Assembly (NCBI GenBank): GCA_030068075.1
Contig: CM057829.1
Location: forward strand, 81,645,132-81,709,131
Source of the DNA: Paguma larvata
Taxonomy: Eukaryota; Chordata; Mammalia; Carnivora; Viverridae
Length of the DNA stretch: 64,000 bases
Reading direction: 5' to 3'
The position numbers and the translations under genes were made by a program. This document shows, piece by piece, positions 11,054 to 22,450 of the stretch; position 1 is the stretch's first letter; every line of letters starts with the position of its first letter. The notes under the pieces were generated by a model. That model made no database searches. It saw nothing but the letters and a program-made list of their open reading frames with translations, and was not told where the DNA came from.

Positions 11054-11745
11054 TGATGAGGTTTTGGGATGGTGGTGGGTTCAGGGCTGACAGCCAAGAA
11101 AGCTTCTTGACTATGTCTTTGGTGCAAAAAAAAAAAAAAAAAGTGATTTTATTAACGTCTGGTGACAAGATCCATGGGCAGAAAGGGCTGCACAGGGTTT
11201 ATGAAGAATGACTGGTTGTATACTGTAGAGATGGAGAGGTAAAGTCAAAAGGGGAGCCTCCAGAAGGACTTTGATATGCTAAAGAGGACTCCTAAGAAAC
11301 CTGAGGTCTTACTATTGTCAAGCTAAGGTTGTTCTCCCTCTAGTAAGGCATTAACATTAGGATGCCAGGGGGTTCCTGGAGAAATGTTATACCCTGTATT
11401 TGCCTCAATTATTTGTCGATGGGTTGCACGTTATGAGGAATTTGAATTTTATCTGCATTTCCTTCTTGCCTTTGTTCCCTACATCACTATGGAGGGGTGA
11501 TTTTGGGGCTCCAGGAAACTGAGTCTATAGGTTTCTGGAGGTTAGGCTATTGACTTTAATAAGATACATGAATATGTCCTGCATGACTGTGATCTCTATC
11601 AGATCTCTATCATTTGTTTGTTTTGTTTTGTTTTCCTTTCCTTTGTTTTGGGGCACGAGTACCCGGGGAATATCACACATATCCCACCTGGGCAGGGTGG
11701 GGGGCAGTGGTGCTAGCCCTCAGCTTGCCTTATGCTCCCTCATCA
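11054..11745 (-). repeat. LTR of a second ERV family, minus strand
   Basis: Read on the minus strand it starts TGATGAGGG and ends CCTCATCA, so it has TG...CA ends. It matches the plus-strand copy at 13,118-13,651 along its length, including the 'ggtgg.atatgtgtgatattcc' block, the 'actagaggg.gaacaac' block, the polyadenylation signal AATAAA (complement at 11,148-11,153) and the terminal 'gcaccaaagac' and 'ttctttcttggc' blocks. It is about 160 bases longer than the other copy because of extra sequence in the middle. The T-run before 'gcaccaaag' is expanded to about 17, seen as an A-run at 11,126-11,142. No clear target duplication: the flanking 5-mers are TTGAT and GTATC. Confidence 0.8.
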
Positions 11746-11765
11746 GTATCACTAGAATCACAGTC

Positions 11766-12263
11766 CTATTGAGGGTAAGACTCTGTGGGATTATGAGAAT
11801 ACTGGGATAAGAAATGAAGAAATGAAAAATTACAGGACAGAAGAGATAGCTTCTGAGGTCTTGGATAATTTAAAGAGTGGCAAGGTTGAATTTCTATCTT
11901 TTTGCCTTGAGACACAGAATGAAGCTGAGGTCTCTGATTGTAAAAGAATTTCTTTATCTGCTGGGCTGAGTGAGTAAAAACCAAAGTCCAGAATGTTTCT
12001 GTAGGTTTCTGAATTATAAGTTCAGCTGAATTCACAGCCTTGACAAAAATCTTGTGTAAAAGTAGGTCATTAGCCATAAGAATGGAACAAAAGAAAGGAG
12101 GGACATTTGAGAGAAATTGAAAGACACAGAGGACCTGCAAATCTTCTGGTGCATTCCCAATTAATGATTCCAGAGAAGACACACCCTCTCCGTCACCCAC
12201 AGAGGCTGTTAGCTGTTTCTCCTTGCTTAAGTGGGCTATGATCCTCCTACAGACAGATCCCAC
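11766..12263 (-). other. Longest open frame in the window (165 codons), not recognised
   Basis: This minus-strand frame ends about 20 bases before the 5' edge of the minus-strand LTR. The predicted product has no signal peptide, clear membrane segment or motif I recognise, and its composition (many Ser, Leu, Phe, Gln) is what a random AT-moderate frame would give. If the LTR were a 3' LTR, this would occupy the env or 3' region of that provirus, but no polypurine tract is visible between them. I favour a chance frame or ERV-derived sequence over a host gene. Confidence 0.2.
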
Positions 12264-12734
12264 TTTCAGGAGGGAAGCAACAATGCCCCTTTGGCCTCCC
12301 TCCTCATTACTGCTAAATCACATCACTGAACTAGTAACTACCCTCATATAAAAACTTGGAAGAACGTTTTTGAAACTGGTTTTGAAATTTTTTATATGCA
12401 GAAACGGATTGTAGAACTGAACTGTAACTTGTTGTGTGAATTGACTTTTTTAAGTGTTGAGTTGTTCACAGGATTCCACTGACCAGTGATTCTGAAAGCA
12501 GTCGATCACCCTTCTGCAACTGGTGGATCCTACTGATTTCCTGGGTTTAGTTGTGCAAGCCTGACCGCATAGGTAGGCAAGTATGCTGGAGGGAAAGAAA
12601 TCATCTGGTGAAATCCAGAGGCAAAATTTAACACCAAGAATTTAAAATGCTGGACAAAATTTTCTATGTGCGAACCATCATCCCAACCCCTACATACATT
12701 TCACAGGAGAATCCAGAAAACAACTGGGTTAGTT

Positions 12735-13117
12735 GCCAAGGGCTGTCATAATAAAGTACCACAAGCAGAGCAACTGAAACAATAGAAATTTTTCTCATAG
12801 TTCTGGAGGCTAAAAGCAGGAGATCAAAGTGTCAGCAGGACTGGCTCCTTCTGAGCCCTTTGAGGAGAAACTGTTCTATGCCTCTCTGCTAGCTTCAGAG
12901 TCCTCTACACCCCACCCTACCCCCAGCAATCCTTGGTATTCCTTGACTTGTAGATGCCTTCATTGTTGCATAGTGTGACACACCGGGAGTGCCTGCTACC
13001 CTGTGTCCAAATTTTCCTTTTCCATATGTCACATTTCATAAGTCACCAGTCACATTGGATTAGGGTCCACCTTATGACCTCATCTTACTTGATCACCTAC
13101 AAGGCCCTTTTCCCAAA
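12735..13117 (-). mobile_element. MLT1-type MaLR LTR, first part
   Basis: The 'gctgtcataataaagtaccaca', 'gttctggaggctaaaagcag', 'caccagtcacattggatta' and 'ccttatgacctcat' blocks are the reverse complement of MLT1 LTRs. Orientation is minus. The element is interrupted at 13,117 by the plus-strand LTR and resumes at 13,657. It is old, diverged and non-coding. Confidence 0.8.
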
Positions 13118-13651
13118 TGATAAGGGACCAAAGACAAGCTGAGGGCCAAGCACAACTAGCACAACTCCAGTCCCCCCAGGTGGAATGTGTGTGATATTCC
13201 TCAGGCATTCCCTGCTGCCCAAGAACAAAGGAAAGGACAGGAAACAAATGGTTTAGCTGATAGTCTCCATCAGTTTACAAACATCTTAGTAATATTACAA
13301 GAAAAAGTCTATCTTATCAATAGCCTGATCTCTAGGAACTCCCTACTGTCTTAATGATAATACTTTACTAGAGGCAAAAACAACTTTTGCTTGACAATAG
13401 CTAGGCCTCCAGTAGTACATAAATCCTCTTTAGCAGGTGGAAATCCCTTTAAGAAACTTCTTGACTTTACCTCCTCCAACTCCTTAGTATATAAGCAGTC
13501 ACTCTGCACAACCTCTGCAGCTTTTTCTGCCCAGGAGTCCTGTCCCCTTGCTTTAATAAAATCACCTTTTTTGCACCAAAGACAGATATCTTGAGGAATT
13601 CTTTCTTGGCCATCAGCTTCAAACAGCCATCAACACTCCAAAATCCCATCA
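13118..13651 (+). repeat. Solo LTR of the second ERV family, inserted in MLT1
   Basis: Starts TGATAAGGG and ends CCCATCA. Perfect 5-bp target duplications CCAAA lie at 13,113-13,117 and 13,652-13,656. A TATA box (TATATAAG) is at 13,488-13,495 and AATAAA at 13,555-13,560, which gives a short R region typical of class I LTRs, with 'gcaccaaagac' after it. There is no second LTR or internal region attached, so it is a solo LTR left by recombination. Confidence 0.88.
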
Positions 13652-13656
13652 CCAAA

Positions 13657-13728
13657 TAAATCATATTTATAGGCACTTGGTTTAGCACCTCTTTTGAGAG
13701 TATACTATTTAATCCATAACAGCAACCA
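13657..13728 (-). mobile_element. MLT1-type MaLR LTR, second part
   Basis: This carries on the MLT1 sequence interrupted at 13,117: 'tcatatttataggcacttgg' and the terminal 'aatccataaca' edge. Together the two parts show an ordinary MLT1 LTR with a later LTR inserted in it. Confidence 0.72.
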
Positions 13729-16099
13729 AAGATGTGAAAGATATTTTGGTAAGTGAAGCACCAGTATATTTCTGCACCACACTACCGGCTAATCTCCTTG
13801 TGCCTGGATATTTATGACGTAAGACTGAGTATGCAAGGATGAAAGACTGTTCAATTTCACTTCAGGGCAGATTTAGGTGAGATGCCCTATGTCTAGTTCT
13901 AGGAACTCTCTTCCATTAGCTAGACGTGAGATTTGTTTCTTTAAAAATAAAAATAAATAAATAAATGCAAATTGATACATAGTGAATTCTCCTCCTAAAA
14001 CTAACACTGGATATGGAAGGGAAAATGGGTTTTGGTAGGAAAATATATGATGGGGAGAGATGAAAATCAGAAATGGAATAGTGACTAGTGATATGGGCAT
14101 AAAAGATGGGCTAAAAAAGAGAGTCATTGATTGATAGGGAAGGGTAGGTAGGAGTATTCTCAACATAAAGGTGCTTTGCTTAGTATATTGGAAAATTAAT
14201 TTGTTTTGAAATTAATATAATTTTTATTTGTAATGTATTAATTATAATTAATATAATTTTAATTGTAAAAATATTACATATTTTCCCACTACTACTCCAT
14301 TTATACATACGATTTATATCTACAAAGTAGACAATCAGACACTATTTATTGAATGAATAAAGTAATCAAATTTTCAGTGGAGTACAAAATAGTAAATCTA
14401 ATATTGGCTGGTATCTTAAAACATAATAGAAACAACCAAAAGAGTATATTTAGAGACTATGAAGGGGTAAATACTAGTACACAATAATTATGCAAACTGA
14501 AGATAACATCGATGGAAATTCAGTTGGGAGTGGGGGAGTCTGGATGCCACAGTGATCATCGATATTATCCAAATAAAGGGACTTCTCAATTTTATAAACA
14601 CAAGAGAAATCAACTGTAAAATAGGCATATTTTATAATACATAATAATAACTGAATTTTATCATGCTAATGAAAAATGATTTATAAAAACACAAACATTC
14701 TTCCTGAAGCTTGGCATTGGTATTATCATATTATTAATCAAATAAATCAGAATACCATGAATAGCAAGTTAGGAAACAGACATGGGATGTTTGCTATAAA
14801 ACCCGAATGCAGATAGATTTAGGAAGAATATTATATTCCATCCTCTGTATTTCAACGCTATAATGACAATCTGTACAAGCAACAAAACAAAGCCAAACAA
14901 AGCAAGTTAAAATAAAATTAATCACATTAATGGTCAACATTAGTACAACTTCTAAGAATTATGTGTTTGACAGTTTATTGTCATTACCTTTACATATTTT
15001 AATCCATTTTCTTTATGAGCAATAGTTTTTCACCTATAAAATGCAGATAATATTCTTAGTTATTGGCACTTGTGGTCTTTGACTACCGCTCCCAATGACA
15101 TCGTGAAATTCTGCCTTCAGTTAGCCTTTCGTATATATCTAGTGAATTTGCTTTCATTCTGTGTGTATATAAAATGGAACTCCTAACAAAGTTACCAAGA
15201 TAGTGACTTTGCTTGAGGCGCTAAATTCCACAGGCGGAATTAATGATGTACCTAAAGCGCCTGAGTTTAAATCTAAACTAATAGATGAGGAACAAACAGG
15301 GTAGGATTTCAACAAGTTACAAAACTTAATATGGTGTCTGTTCCTGAAAAGTTTCAGTTACCACTACAATACCTGAATGAATAAACTAAGAAGATAGAAG
15401 CTTTATTTACCAGTTAGCTCTGCTGACTCATCCTCAGCTGGAAGGAGGGATCACTGGAACTTCCTCAGGAAGTAGAGTAGCTGTGCGTGTCCTAGCAGCG
15501 AGCACGTGGCCAGCAGAGCCCAGGCAGAGATTTCTGAAATAATTTGCTCCAGTTAGTCTGTTTACAGACAATAAAAAGTTTAGTTGTCCTTAATTTATCT
15601 CCTGCTTAAGTGCTTCCATTTCATTTTTCCCCCAAATTTTCAAATATGCAGAAATTATGAAAGTACTGAATAATTTCTTCATTAAGGATGAACTTTGGAT
15701 CATTGTCTCCTGTTTTTAAGGAAAAGATAAATAAAATACACCTTTGATATAAATAAGCGGAAAACTGAAAGAAAATCTTTTGAAACACTAGGGATCCCAT
15801 GTTTCTCTGCCAGCCTATACAAATAATGTTCTAGTAAAAGACAAACAAACAAATAAAACGACGAAATCAACGCAGACCATCTGTTTATTTTGAGCCTCTT
15901 TGACATAATAAATACATGTACTACGCTTCTTCAATGTCAATATGAAACACCCTGTTCCTCACTTTCTTCAAAATGTATGTGGGATAATCCAGCATAAAAG
16001 CACTAGACTATATTTACATATAGATTTTTAAATCTTGCTTTTGGCATAAGTGTTATAGTTGTCTAGTACTTTAATAAACCCATAAATACTTCAAAGGGT
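13729..16099. other. AT-rich intergenic sequence, one GC-richer block
   Basis: No named repeat or gene. 14,170-14,280 is very AT-rich ('taatataatttt' type). A compact GC-richer block at 15,415-15,545 stands out and is discussed as a possible regulatory element. Confidence 0.5.
15415..15545. promoter_or_regulatory. Possible enhancer-like unique block
   Basis: Within about 90 bases there is an AP-1 type TGACTCA (15,424-15,430), an imperfect inverted ETS-type TTCCTCAGGAA (15,461-15,471) and a palindromic E-box CACGTG (15,503-15,508). The block is clearly richer in GC than its surroundings and matches no repeat I know. Each motif alone is common by chance, so this is a candidate only. Confidence 0.25.
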
Positions 16100-16284
16100 T
16101 GTATAACAGGGATAAAAGGCACAGCATAGGGAATACAGTCCATGATATTGTAATAGCGTATGGCGACAGATGGTGGCTATACTTGTGCTGAGCACAGCAT
16201 AGGTATTGCCAAATCTCCATGTTGTACCCCTGAAACTATGCAACCTGGTGTGTCAATTGTACTTCAATTAAAATAATAAGGGAA
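16100..16284 (+). mobile_element. L1 3' end, 5'-truncated
   Basis: 'cacagcatagggaatacagtc', 'aatagcgtatggcgacagatgg', 'catgttgtacccctgaaac' and 'caattgtacttcaattaaaa' form the characteristic 3' end of a common L1 group, ending in an A-rich tail. Only about 180 bases remain. Non-coding. Confidence 0.8.
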
Positions 16285-16533
16285 ACCAAAATGAAAGAAA
16301 AAATGCTTTTTTCCAATAGTACCTACAAATATTGTATATAATATTTTTTCACTTCTATATTCTTAGAGAATGCTCCATTATCTCTTTGATTTTCTTCTTT
16401 TATTTCAGCAATGCCATCTCATTTAATTTGTTCCTTGTAAAACAAGAACATTAAAAGGTCATTCGGTGTATGTATTGGGGGACTGTGGTATCATTTTCAT
16501 GTGCTTTTTTTTCTTTGTCTTCTATTGTTTTTT

Positions 16534-16660
16534 AAGATGGCTTATACTGCTTCGGATTCTGTGTCTCCCTCTCTCTCTGACCTTCTCCTGCTTATGCACT
16601 GTCTCTCTGTCTGTCAAAAATAAATAAACGTTAAAAGAATTTTTAAAAAGATGGCTTATA
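16534..16660 (+). mobile_element. 5'-truncated felid SINE with 13-bp target duplications
   Basis: Only the last third is present: 'gcttcggattctgtgtctcc', the CT-rich stretch and 'aaaaataaataaacgtt'. It is flanked by perfect AAGATGGCTTATA duplications at 16,534-16,546 and 16,648-16,660, which define the insertion as 16,547-16,647. Confidence 0.9.
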
Positions 16661-18215
16661 TATGATAGTTTTTGATTGGTAATTTTATAAGTAATTTTAG
16701 TTTCATAAAATGCTGCTCTTAGCCAGATCAGTCACTGCCTGTTACTACATATTTCATCACTGTTACCAAATACCTACATACCGCATCATCCGCAAGTTAC
16801 TGATTTTCTTTTTTCAAAAAATAAAATTTCAAATTAGCAAGACATTAATAAATCAACATGTACTAAACAATTCACCTAAAAATGTATACTGAGTACTTAG
16901 AGATTATTGAACATGTTAGTAATATCTTTTGGACATCAGATATATGGTAGTCAATTCATGTATACATCCGATGAAATTATGCATAGCTGCTAATTATACC
17001 TAAAAAAAGTAGCTATACAGGCTAAAAATATAGTTCAGCAATAATATTTAGATAAGCATTAATAATTTGGATAAAGTCTCAGATGAAAAGATTTAAGAAT
17101 AAAAGTTTTATTTTGATGATTGAAAAAAGTATTCACTATCATAAATTTGATAGACTGTAATATCGATTTTGCACATATGCCTTGATTTGTTATGGATTCA
17201 TTTATTCGACATATATGCATTAAGCATCTTTTATATGTAAACTTATAATATCGCTGAGAATGATTTAAGTGTGGTGTCAAAGAGTGCTTGAAAATGTATT
17301 TCACACTTATTTTGATACAGCAAGTTAGTACACTGTTCTGTTGGAATCCATTTTTGATATTTAGAAAGTTGCATCTTAGTAAGTTGTATTTTTAAATATG
17401 AGATGGATAGCTGAAAATAGAAAATAGTTTTTCTACTAAAAAAAAATATAGGTAACCATAACCATTTTGGGAGGGTGGGGAAAAGTATACTGACAAATCT
17501 TAATTCTAACCAAGGTTAAGTTCTGTTTAAAAAAGAGTCAGCTAAAGCTTTAGTATGCAGGTCAGATACTAAGAATTCAGTTCACCAAATTAATTTGCTG
17601 ATAGATATTAAATTAAAGTCAAAATAAATAAGGCTTCAGAAAAATGTCAGTAATGATACTTTATTTCTCTTCTAAAAATACCCTTTTATATTTAGGATAA
17701 AGTTCACAGTTTACGGTAATGGCTATAAAGAAGCAGGTTCCCTTGAAAAGCCTGATCATTTGTGACAAATAATACATGTGTGTGTGACATTAATATATTT
17801 GAAATAATAAAATAAAATAACCCATAATTTTTGGGTCCAGTAATTTCATGGCATATTTTTATATGGAGTTATACAAGTAATAAAAAAGAAACTAGATAAT
17901 TAGAGAACACAGCAATATTTCCACATTTATTGTATATAAGAAAATCTATAAAGTTGAAAGTTTAAAAATTAACAGGAAAAATTATCAGAAACATTGATCT
18001 TTGAAAGACCAATAAAGCAAACATTAAATAAGAATATAGAAGATGAGAATAAAATAAATAGTTGGATTGCTTAACAACACATTGAACTTTATGTACTACT
18101 AAAAATTAAATGTTTAATATATTGTTACTAATTAATGATTATTAATATATTAACCAAACTGTTAATCATATATTAGGTGACAAAATATCTTTATTTCTCA
18201 AAAGGACAAATTCTA
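16661..18215. other. AT-rich intergenic sequence, nothing recognised
   Basis: Strongly AT-rich, with open frames of up to 81 codons that look random. No repeat family or gene that I can name. Confidence 0.5.
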
Positions 18216-18419
18216 CTGACTATTTTTTTTAATATTTATTTATTTTTGAGAGAGAGCACAAGTAGGAGAGGGGAGAGAGGGAGAGAGAGAATCCCAAGCT
18301 GACTCTGCTGTCAGTGCAAAGTCTGACACAAGACTCCATCTCATGAACCATGAGATAATGATCTGAGCCTAAATCAAGAGTCTGAGGCTTAACTGAGACA
18401 CTCAGGTACATCCTGACTA
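18216..18419 (-). mobile_element. Felid SINE, minus strand
   Basis: It runs from a T-rich tail (18,223 on) through the GA-rich stretch, 'gctgtcagtgcaaagtctg' and 'gagataatgatctgagcc' to the head complement near 18,412. CTGACTA flanks it on both sides (18,216-18,222 and 18,413-18,419), a likely target duplication. It is more diverged than most copies here. Confidence 0.88.
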
Positions 18420-18510
18420 CTTTTTTTTTTTTTCTTTTAATCAGAATCCAGTAATTGGATATACTGAAAATATATATCAATATTCTAAATAAAATTGCCC
18501 AAACTTAAAC

Positions 18511-18572
18511 ATTTCAACATACATATATATATGCATATACATACACATACACACATATATTTATATATAATC
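18511..18572. repeat. Alternating AT/CA simple repeat
   Basis: A mixture of 'catatatatatatgcatatacatacacatacacacatatat'-type units, imperfect throughout. It is a simple-sequence tract, probably variable in length between individuals. Confidence 0.7.
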
Positions 18573-19050
18573 CCTAATTAATGAAAATGCCTTGTAACGA
18601 TGAGACTAATGCATTATTGTGATATAACTAAAACCTGCACTAGAAGAAATGTGTCCTTATTAAACATAGAAGCAGTAAAGCAAATTTATTTCATATACAA
18701 CTTGAGAACTTAGAGAATACAAATATAAACCTAAGTATAATTGAATAAATTAAGACATGAGTATTTTAAAAAATATTAGAAAAAAGTTATGTATTAATAA
18801 GAAAGCCTTTAATCAAAAGAAAAGTGACTCAGTTGACATGATCAATGAGAAAATATATTATTTTATAAACAGGAAGTCCAAACATAGAATTGCTCCTGTA
18901 TAGTACAGGAAGGGCTCCAGGAATGGTCTTCAGTAACATTCTCTGTATGTTGGATATCTTCAAAGGCCAGCACTACTTATGCATACAGCATGGCTATAAC
19001 ATTCTTACAGGTCCTACCAGGCATGAAGACATCTAAATGTGTACTCTTTG

Positions 19051-19288
19051 TGTCTATTTCATTTATTTATTTATTTACTTATTTATTTATTTGTTTGTTT
19101 ATTTTTGAGAGAGAGAGAATGGGGGAGGAGGGGACAGAGAGGGAGATAGAGAATCCAAAGCAGATTCCATGCTGTCAGTGCAAAGCCTGATGTGGAGCTC
19201 CAACCCACCAACCATGAGATCATGACCTAAGCTAAAGTCAGACACTCAACCGACTGAGCCACCCAAGTGCCCCCCTTCATGTCTATTT
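19051..19288 (-). mobile_element. Felid SINE, minus strand, with (TTTA)n tail
   Basis: Complete copy. The tail is expanded into (ATTT)n at 19,060-19,105, then the GA-rich stretch, 'gctgtcagtgcaaagcctg', 'gagatcatgacctaagc' and the head complement 'gactgagccacccaagtgcccc'. Target duplications TGTCTATTT are at 19,051-19,059 and 19,280-19,288. Confidence 0.93.
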
Positions 19289-20479
19289 TTAAGTGTAGGA
19301 AAACCATCTCAGAAATTTACCAGTAGAGTTCCCTCCATATCTTTCAAGCATAATTATATCCCTTGATTTTGCCTAAACCGATCAATGGAAAGAGGAATGG
19401 AACAAAAATGACTGACTTAGACCAATCAGAATTCAAGTCTCTGGACTAAGTCATAGTGCCTCATCTCAAACACAGAGCTATTCAAAAGAGGCTGTTTTTT
19501 TTAAACCACATACAGACCGTGTCTGCCTAAATAAGAACAAATTAATGACTGTCACTGAATTTACTTATTTGAAGAACCTGAATACACACATTTAGAGGCA
19601 TATATTAAATTTAATCAGATAAAGTATTCCAAGTGCATAGTATGGTTGAATTTATAATACAGAAGAGCTAAAGCATTAGACTGGCACATAACAAATAAAC
19701 TGGATGTAATGGATAATTAAAAAAAAATACTAATGCTAACTAATACAAAGAAAAGGAGAACATTTAAACAAACAGACAAACAAAGAAAAAAACTATCCAA
19801 ACGTGTTTCTAAAACTCTACTTGACCAATACAGGTAAATGCTTAATTTGCTTCAGAATTAAGGAAGAGATTGAGAGCATCCTGATTACTTTTCAAAATTA
19901 GCATATCTTCTATCGAAAGCATTGCATAGAGTTTTAAAAAGTATAAATTGTAAACCAATGACTATGGATGAACCTAATTTACTAGGATTGGGTTCAAGAT
20001 AAGCAGCAGAAAATGCAAAATTATAGTCACTTGAGATAGAAGTTAATTTTTCATATAAATGAAGTCCAAATATAGGCAGGTTGGGACTGGCATGCCAGAT
20101 GCAGAAACATCAGGGATCCAGCTTCCTGTACTTTCTCTCCCACTCTCCTAGCATGAGACCTCCTTTTCAGGACATATTCTGCAATGGTTGCTTGAGCTTT
20201 AACTAGAACATAAAAATTCAAGGATGAAAAAGGAGAAAGGAAGAAGAACCAAAGGTGACATAGCCTACCTAAATGAGATCCTTTTAAAAAGACTTGGCAG
20301 AAGCAAGAGACCACACTTCTGCTTGTCATGAACAAGCAGAACTGTGTTACGTGGCCGTGGCTGGATTCAGTGGCTGAGCAGTGTAATCACTCGGCTGAGC
20401 ACATCGGTGCTTAAAGAAATCACGGCTCTGTAACAAAGACTGGACGGGAGTTTTGCCACATGTGCAAAAATTCTTAACA
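19289..20479. other. Intergenic sequence, nothing firmly recognised
   Basis: AT-rich sequence without an assignable repeat. A 94-codon minus-strand frame at 20,051-20,335 has no motif and is probably chance. Confidence 0.45.
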
Positions 20480-21400
20480 GAAAATTAACAAATCTAATAC
20501 AGACATATTAAAAGAAAATTAAAATGTGATCAAATTGACCTTATTCTCCACTGCAAGAAGAGTTTAATATTCTAAAGTCTATTTGTAGCATTCATCCCAT
20601 CACTAAATTGAAGGGAAAAGATTGTCTCAATAGTATGCAAAAGACGATTTGGCAAAATTAACATCAATTCCTGAAGACAAAAATTTCGTATTAAAGTGAC
20701 TATTTAAGAGGATAAATAAAAGTTCTAGACAAAAATAACCAATGTCATACTTAAAGGGAAAAAAAAGAATCATTTCTTGTATGTCCAAAACAATTCAAAG
20801 ATGCCCACTTTCACTATTATTTATCACTCTTCTTATGGTGCTTTTTATTTAACACTTTCTCAATCTTTTTTTATTATCAACACAAATAGGGGAATTATTT
20901 AGGGGCTTATGTGGTTAGAAAAAAGCCTGTCATGGTTTCTTGCTTATTTCCCCCTGAACACTGTAAAGGATTTACCCCTCCAACTGAGAATCACTACTTG
21001 AGATAAGTTAAAAAAAGAAAAAAAGAAGAAGAAAGAAAGATAAGGGGGAAGGAAACCACAATCATCACTATCATAAAAAAATATCTTTCCATACCAAATT
21101 AAAAAGACAAAACTGAATAAAGGGAAAAAAAACCTGAAACTAATAACGGTGTTATATAAAGTGGACCCTTACCATCGTTATTTTTCTTACATCCACAATA
21201 AAAATAAAGTGAAAAATAATTTCATGCAAAATAACAGCTAGAAAACATAAAATCCTTAGAATATACCTAACTAGAAGTATATAGAACTTCTATTAAGAAA
21301 ACTATGCATTTTAATGAAAGACATTGAGGACTACTTGAATACAAGGTAAAAGATAATACTTCCTTTTTGGGAAGGATTGCTTAATTTACTCACTTAACAA
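20480..21400 (+). mobile_element. Old L1 ORF2 fragment
   Basis: 'gatgcccactttcactattattta' (around 20,800) matches the L1 reverse transcriptase region just after the catalytic area. 'aatatacctaactagaag' and 'gaaagacattgaggactact' (21,260-21,350) match the stretch further along ORF2. Frames are destroyed. There is an internal gap in homology around 20,900-21,080, which holds an AAAG-rich simple stretch. Confidence 0.65.
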
Positions 21401-21439
21401 TTATCTATTTATCTTCTATTATTTGCTTGATACTAAGCT

Positions 21440-21778
21440 CTAGGACACAGTAGATTACATATTTGCTGTCGTCAGAACGTTTTGTCTCTGCAGAGTTGAT
21501 ATATTGAAAACTAATACCCAAGGCGATAGTGTTAGGAGGTGGGTACTTTGGGAAATGATTAAGCCATGAGGCCAAGTCCTCAGGAATGGGATTAGTGACT
21601 TTACAGTAAAACATCCAGAGAACTAGTTTGTCCCTTCTGCTGTATGAGGACACAACAGTTTGAAACCCATAAGAGGGCCGTCACCAACCTACGCTGACAC
21701 TGATCTCAGACTTCCAGCCTCCGGATTGTGACAAATAAATAATTGTTGTTTATAAACCCAAATGAACTAAGACAATAT
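21440..21778 (+). mobile_element. MaLR LTR (MST/MLT1-like), plus strand
   Basis: 'ttgatatattgaaaactaat', 'gttaggaggtgggtactttggga', 'gattaagccatgagg', 'tcagacttccagcctcc' and 'tgacaaataaataattgttgttt' follow the order of a MaLR LTR, ending in the AATAAA region. It lies between two L1 pieces on the same strand. Confidence 0.78.
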
Positions 21779-22039
21779 TTAACATTGTGTTCCCTTTGAA
21801 GCGTATTAGGAGGCAATATTATAGTATTAAGAGGCTATAATTAAAATTTGTAAATAATAAGGTAATAACAGTAAATAAGGAAAATACCTCCTGGGCCATT
21901 TGAATCTGAATGATCAGCAAAATTCTGCCTGAGGAGACATTCCAGCTGAGACCAAGAAAGCAGATATGCTAATATCTGGTTTAAGAACATTCCAGCAGAA
22001 GACATTTCAAGTATCAAAATCCTCAAAATAAGCTGAGTT

Positions 22040-22450
22040 CAAAGAAAGAAGGATTATTTTTTTCTTATAGGAGTGTACAAGAGGGAAAGTCTTGTGGAAT
22101 CATGAAAATTAAAAAGCAAGATAATAAAAAGACGTCAGGAGAACAAGCAATTGGCAGAATCAGATTTAGATATGAAGCAGTTATTGGGGTTATCAGACAC
22201 TTTAAAATAACTATGACTAATATGCTAAAAGATCCAGTGGGAAAGGTGGAAAACATTTATGAACAAATGTGGAAATTGAGCAGAAAAATAGAAACATTGA
22301 GAAGCAAATGAAAGGGCTAGAAATAAAAACCAGCAACACAGTATTAGAGATGAGTAATTCCTTTAATTGGCTCATCAGTAAACTCAACACAGCTGAGGAG
22401 CAATCAATTGCAACAAAATCCAAGCAGGATTTTACACATAAATCAATAGG
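22040..22450 (+). mobile_element. L1 ORF1-like fragment (coiled-coil region)
   Basis: Two overlapping short frames (22,102-22,311 and 22,269-22,454) encode a heptad-like, Lys/Glu-rich stretch followed by a Glu-Met-x-Asn-x-Phe and Leu-Ile-Ser-x-Leu-Asn-Thr-Ala-Glu-Glu motif, typical of the L1 ORF1 protein before its RNA-binding domain. The frames are broken. This could come from a HAL1-type element, which carries ORF1 only, or from a rearranged L1. Confidence 0.6.
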
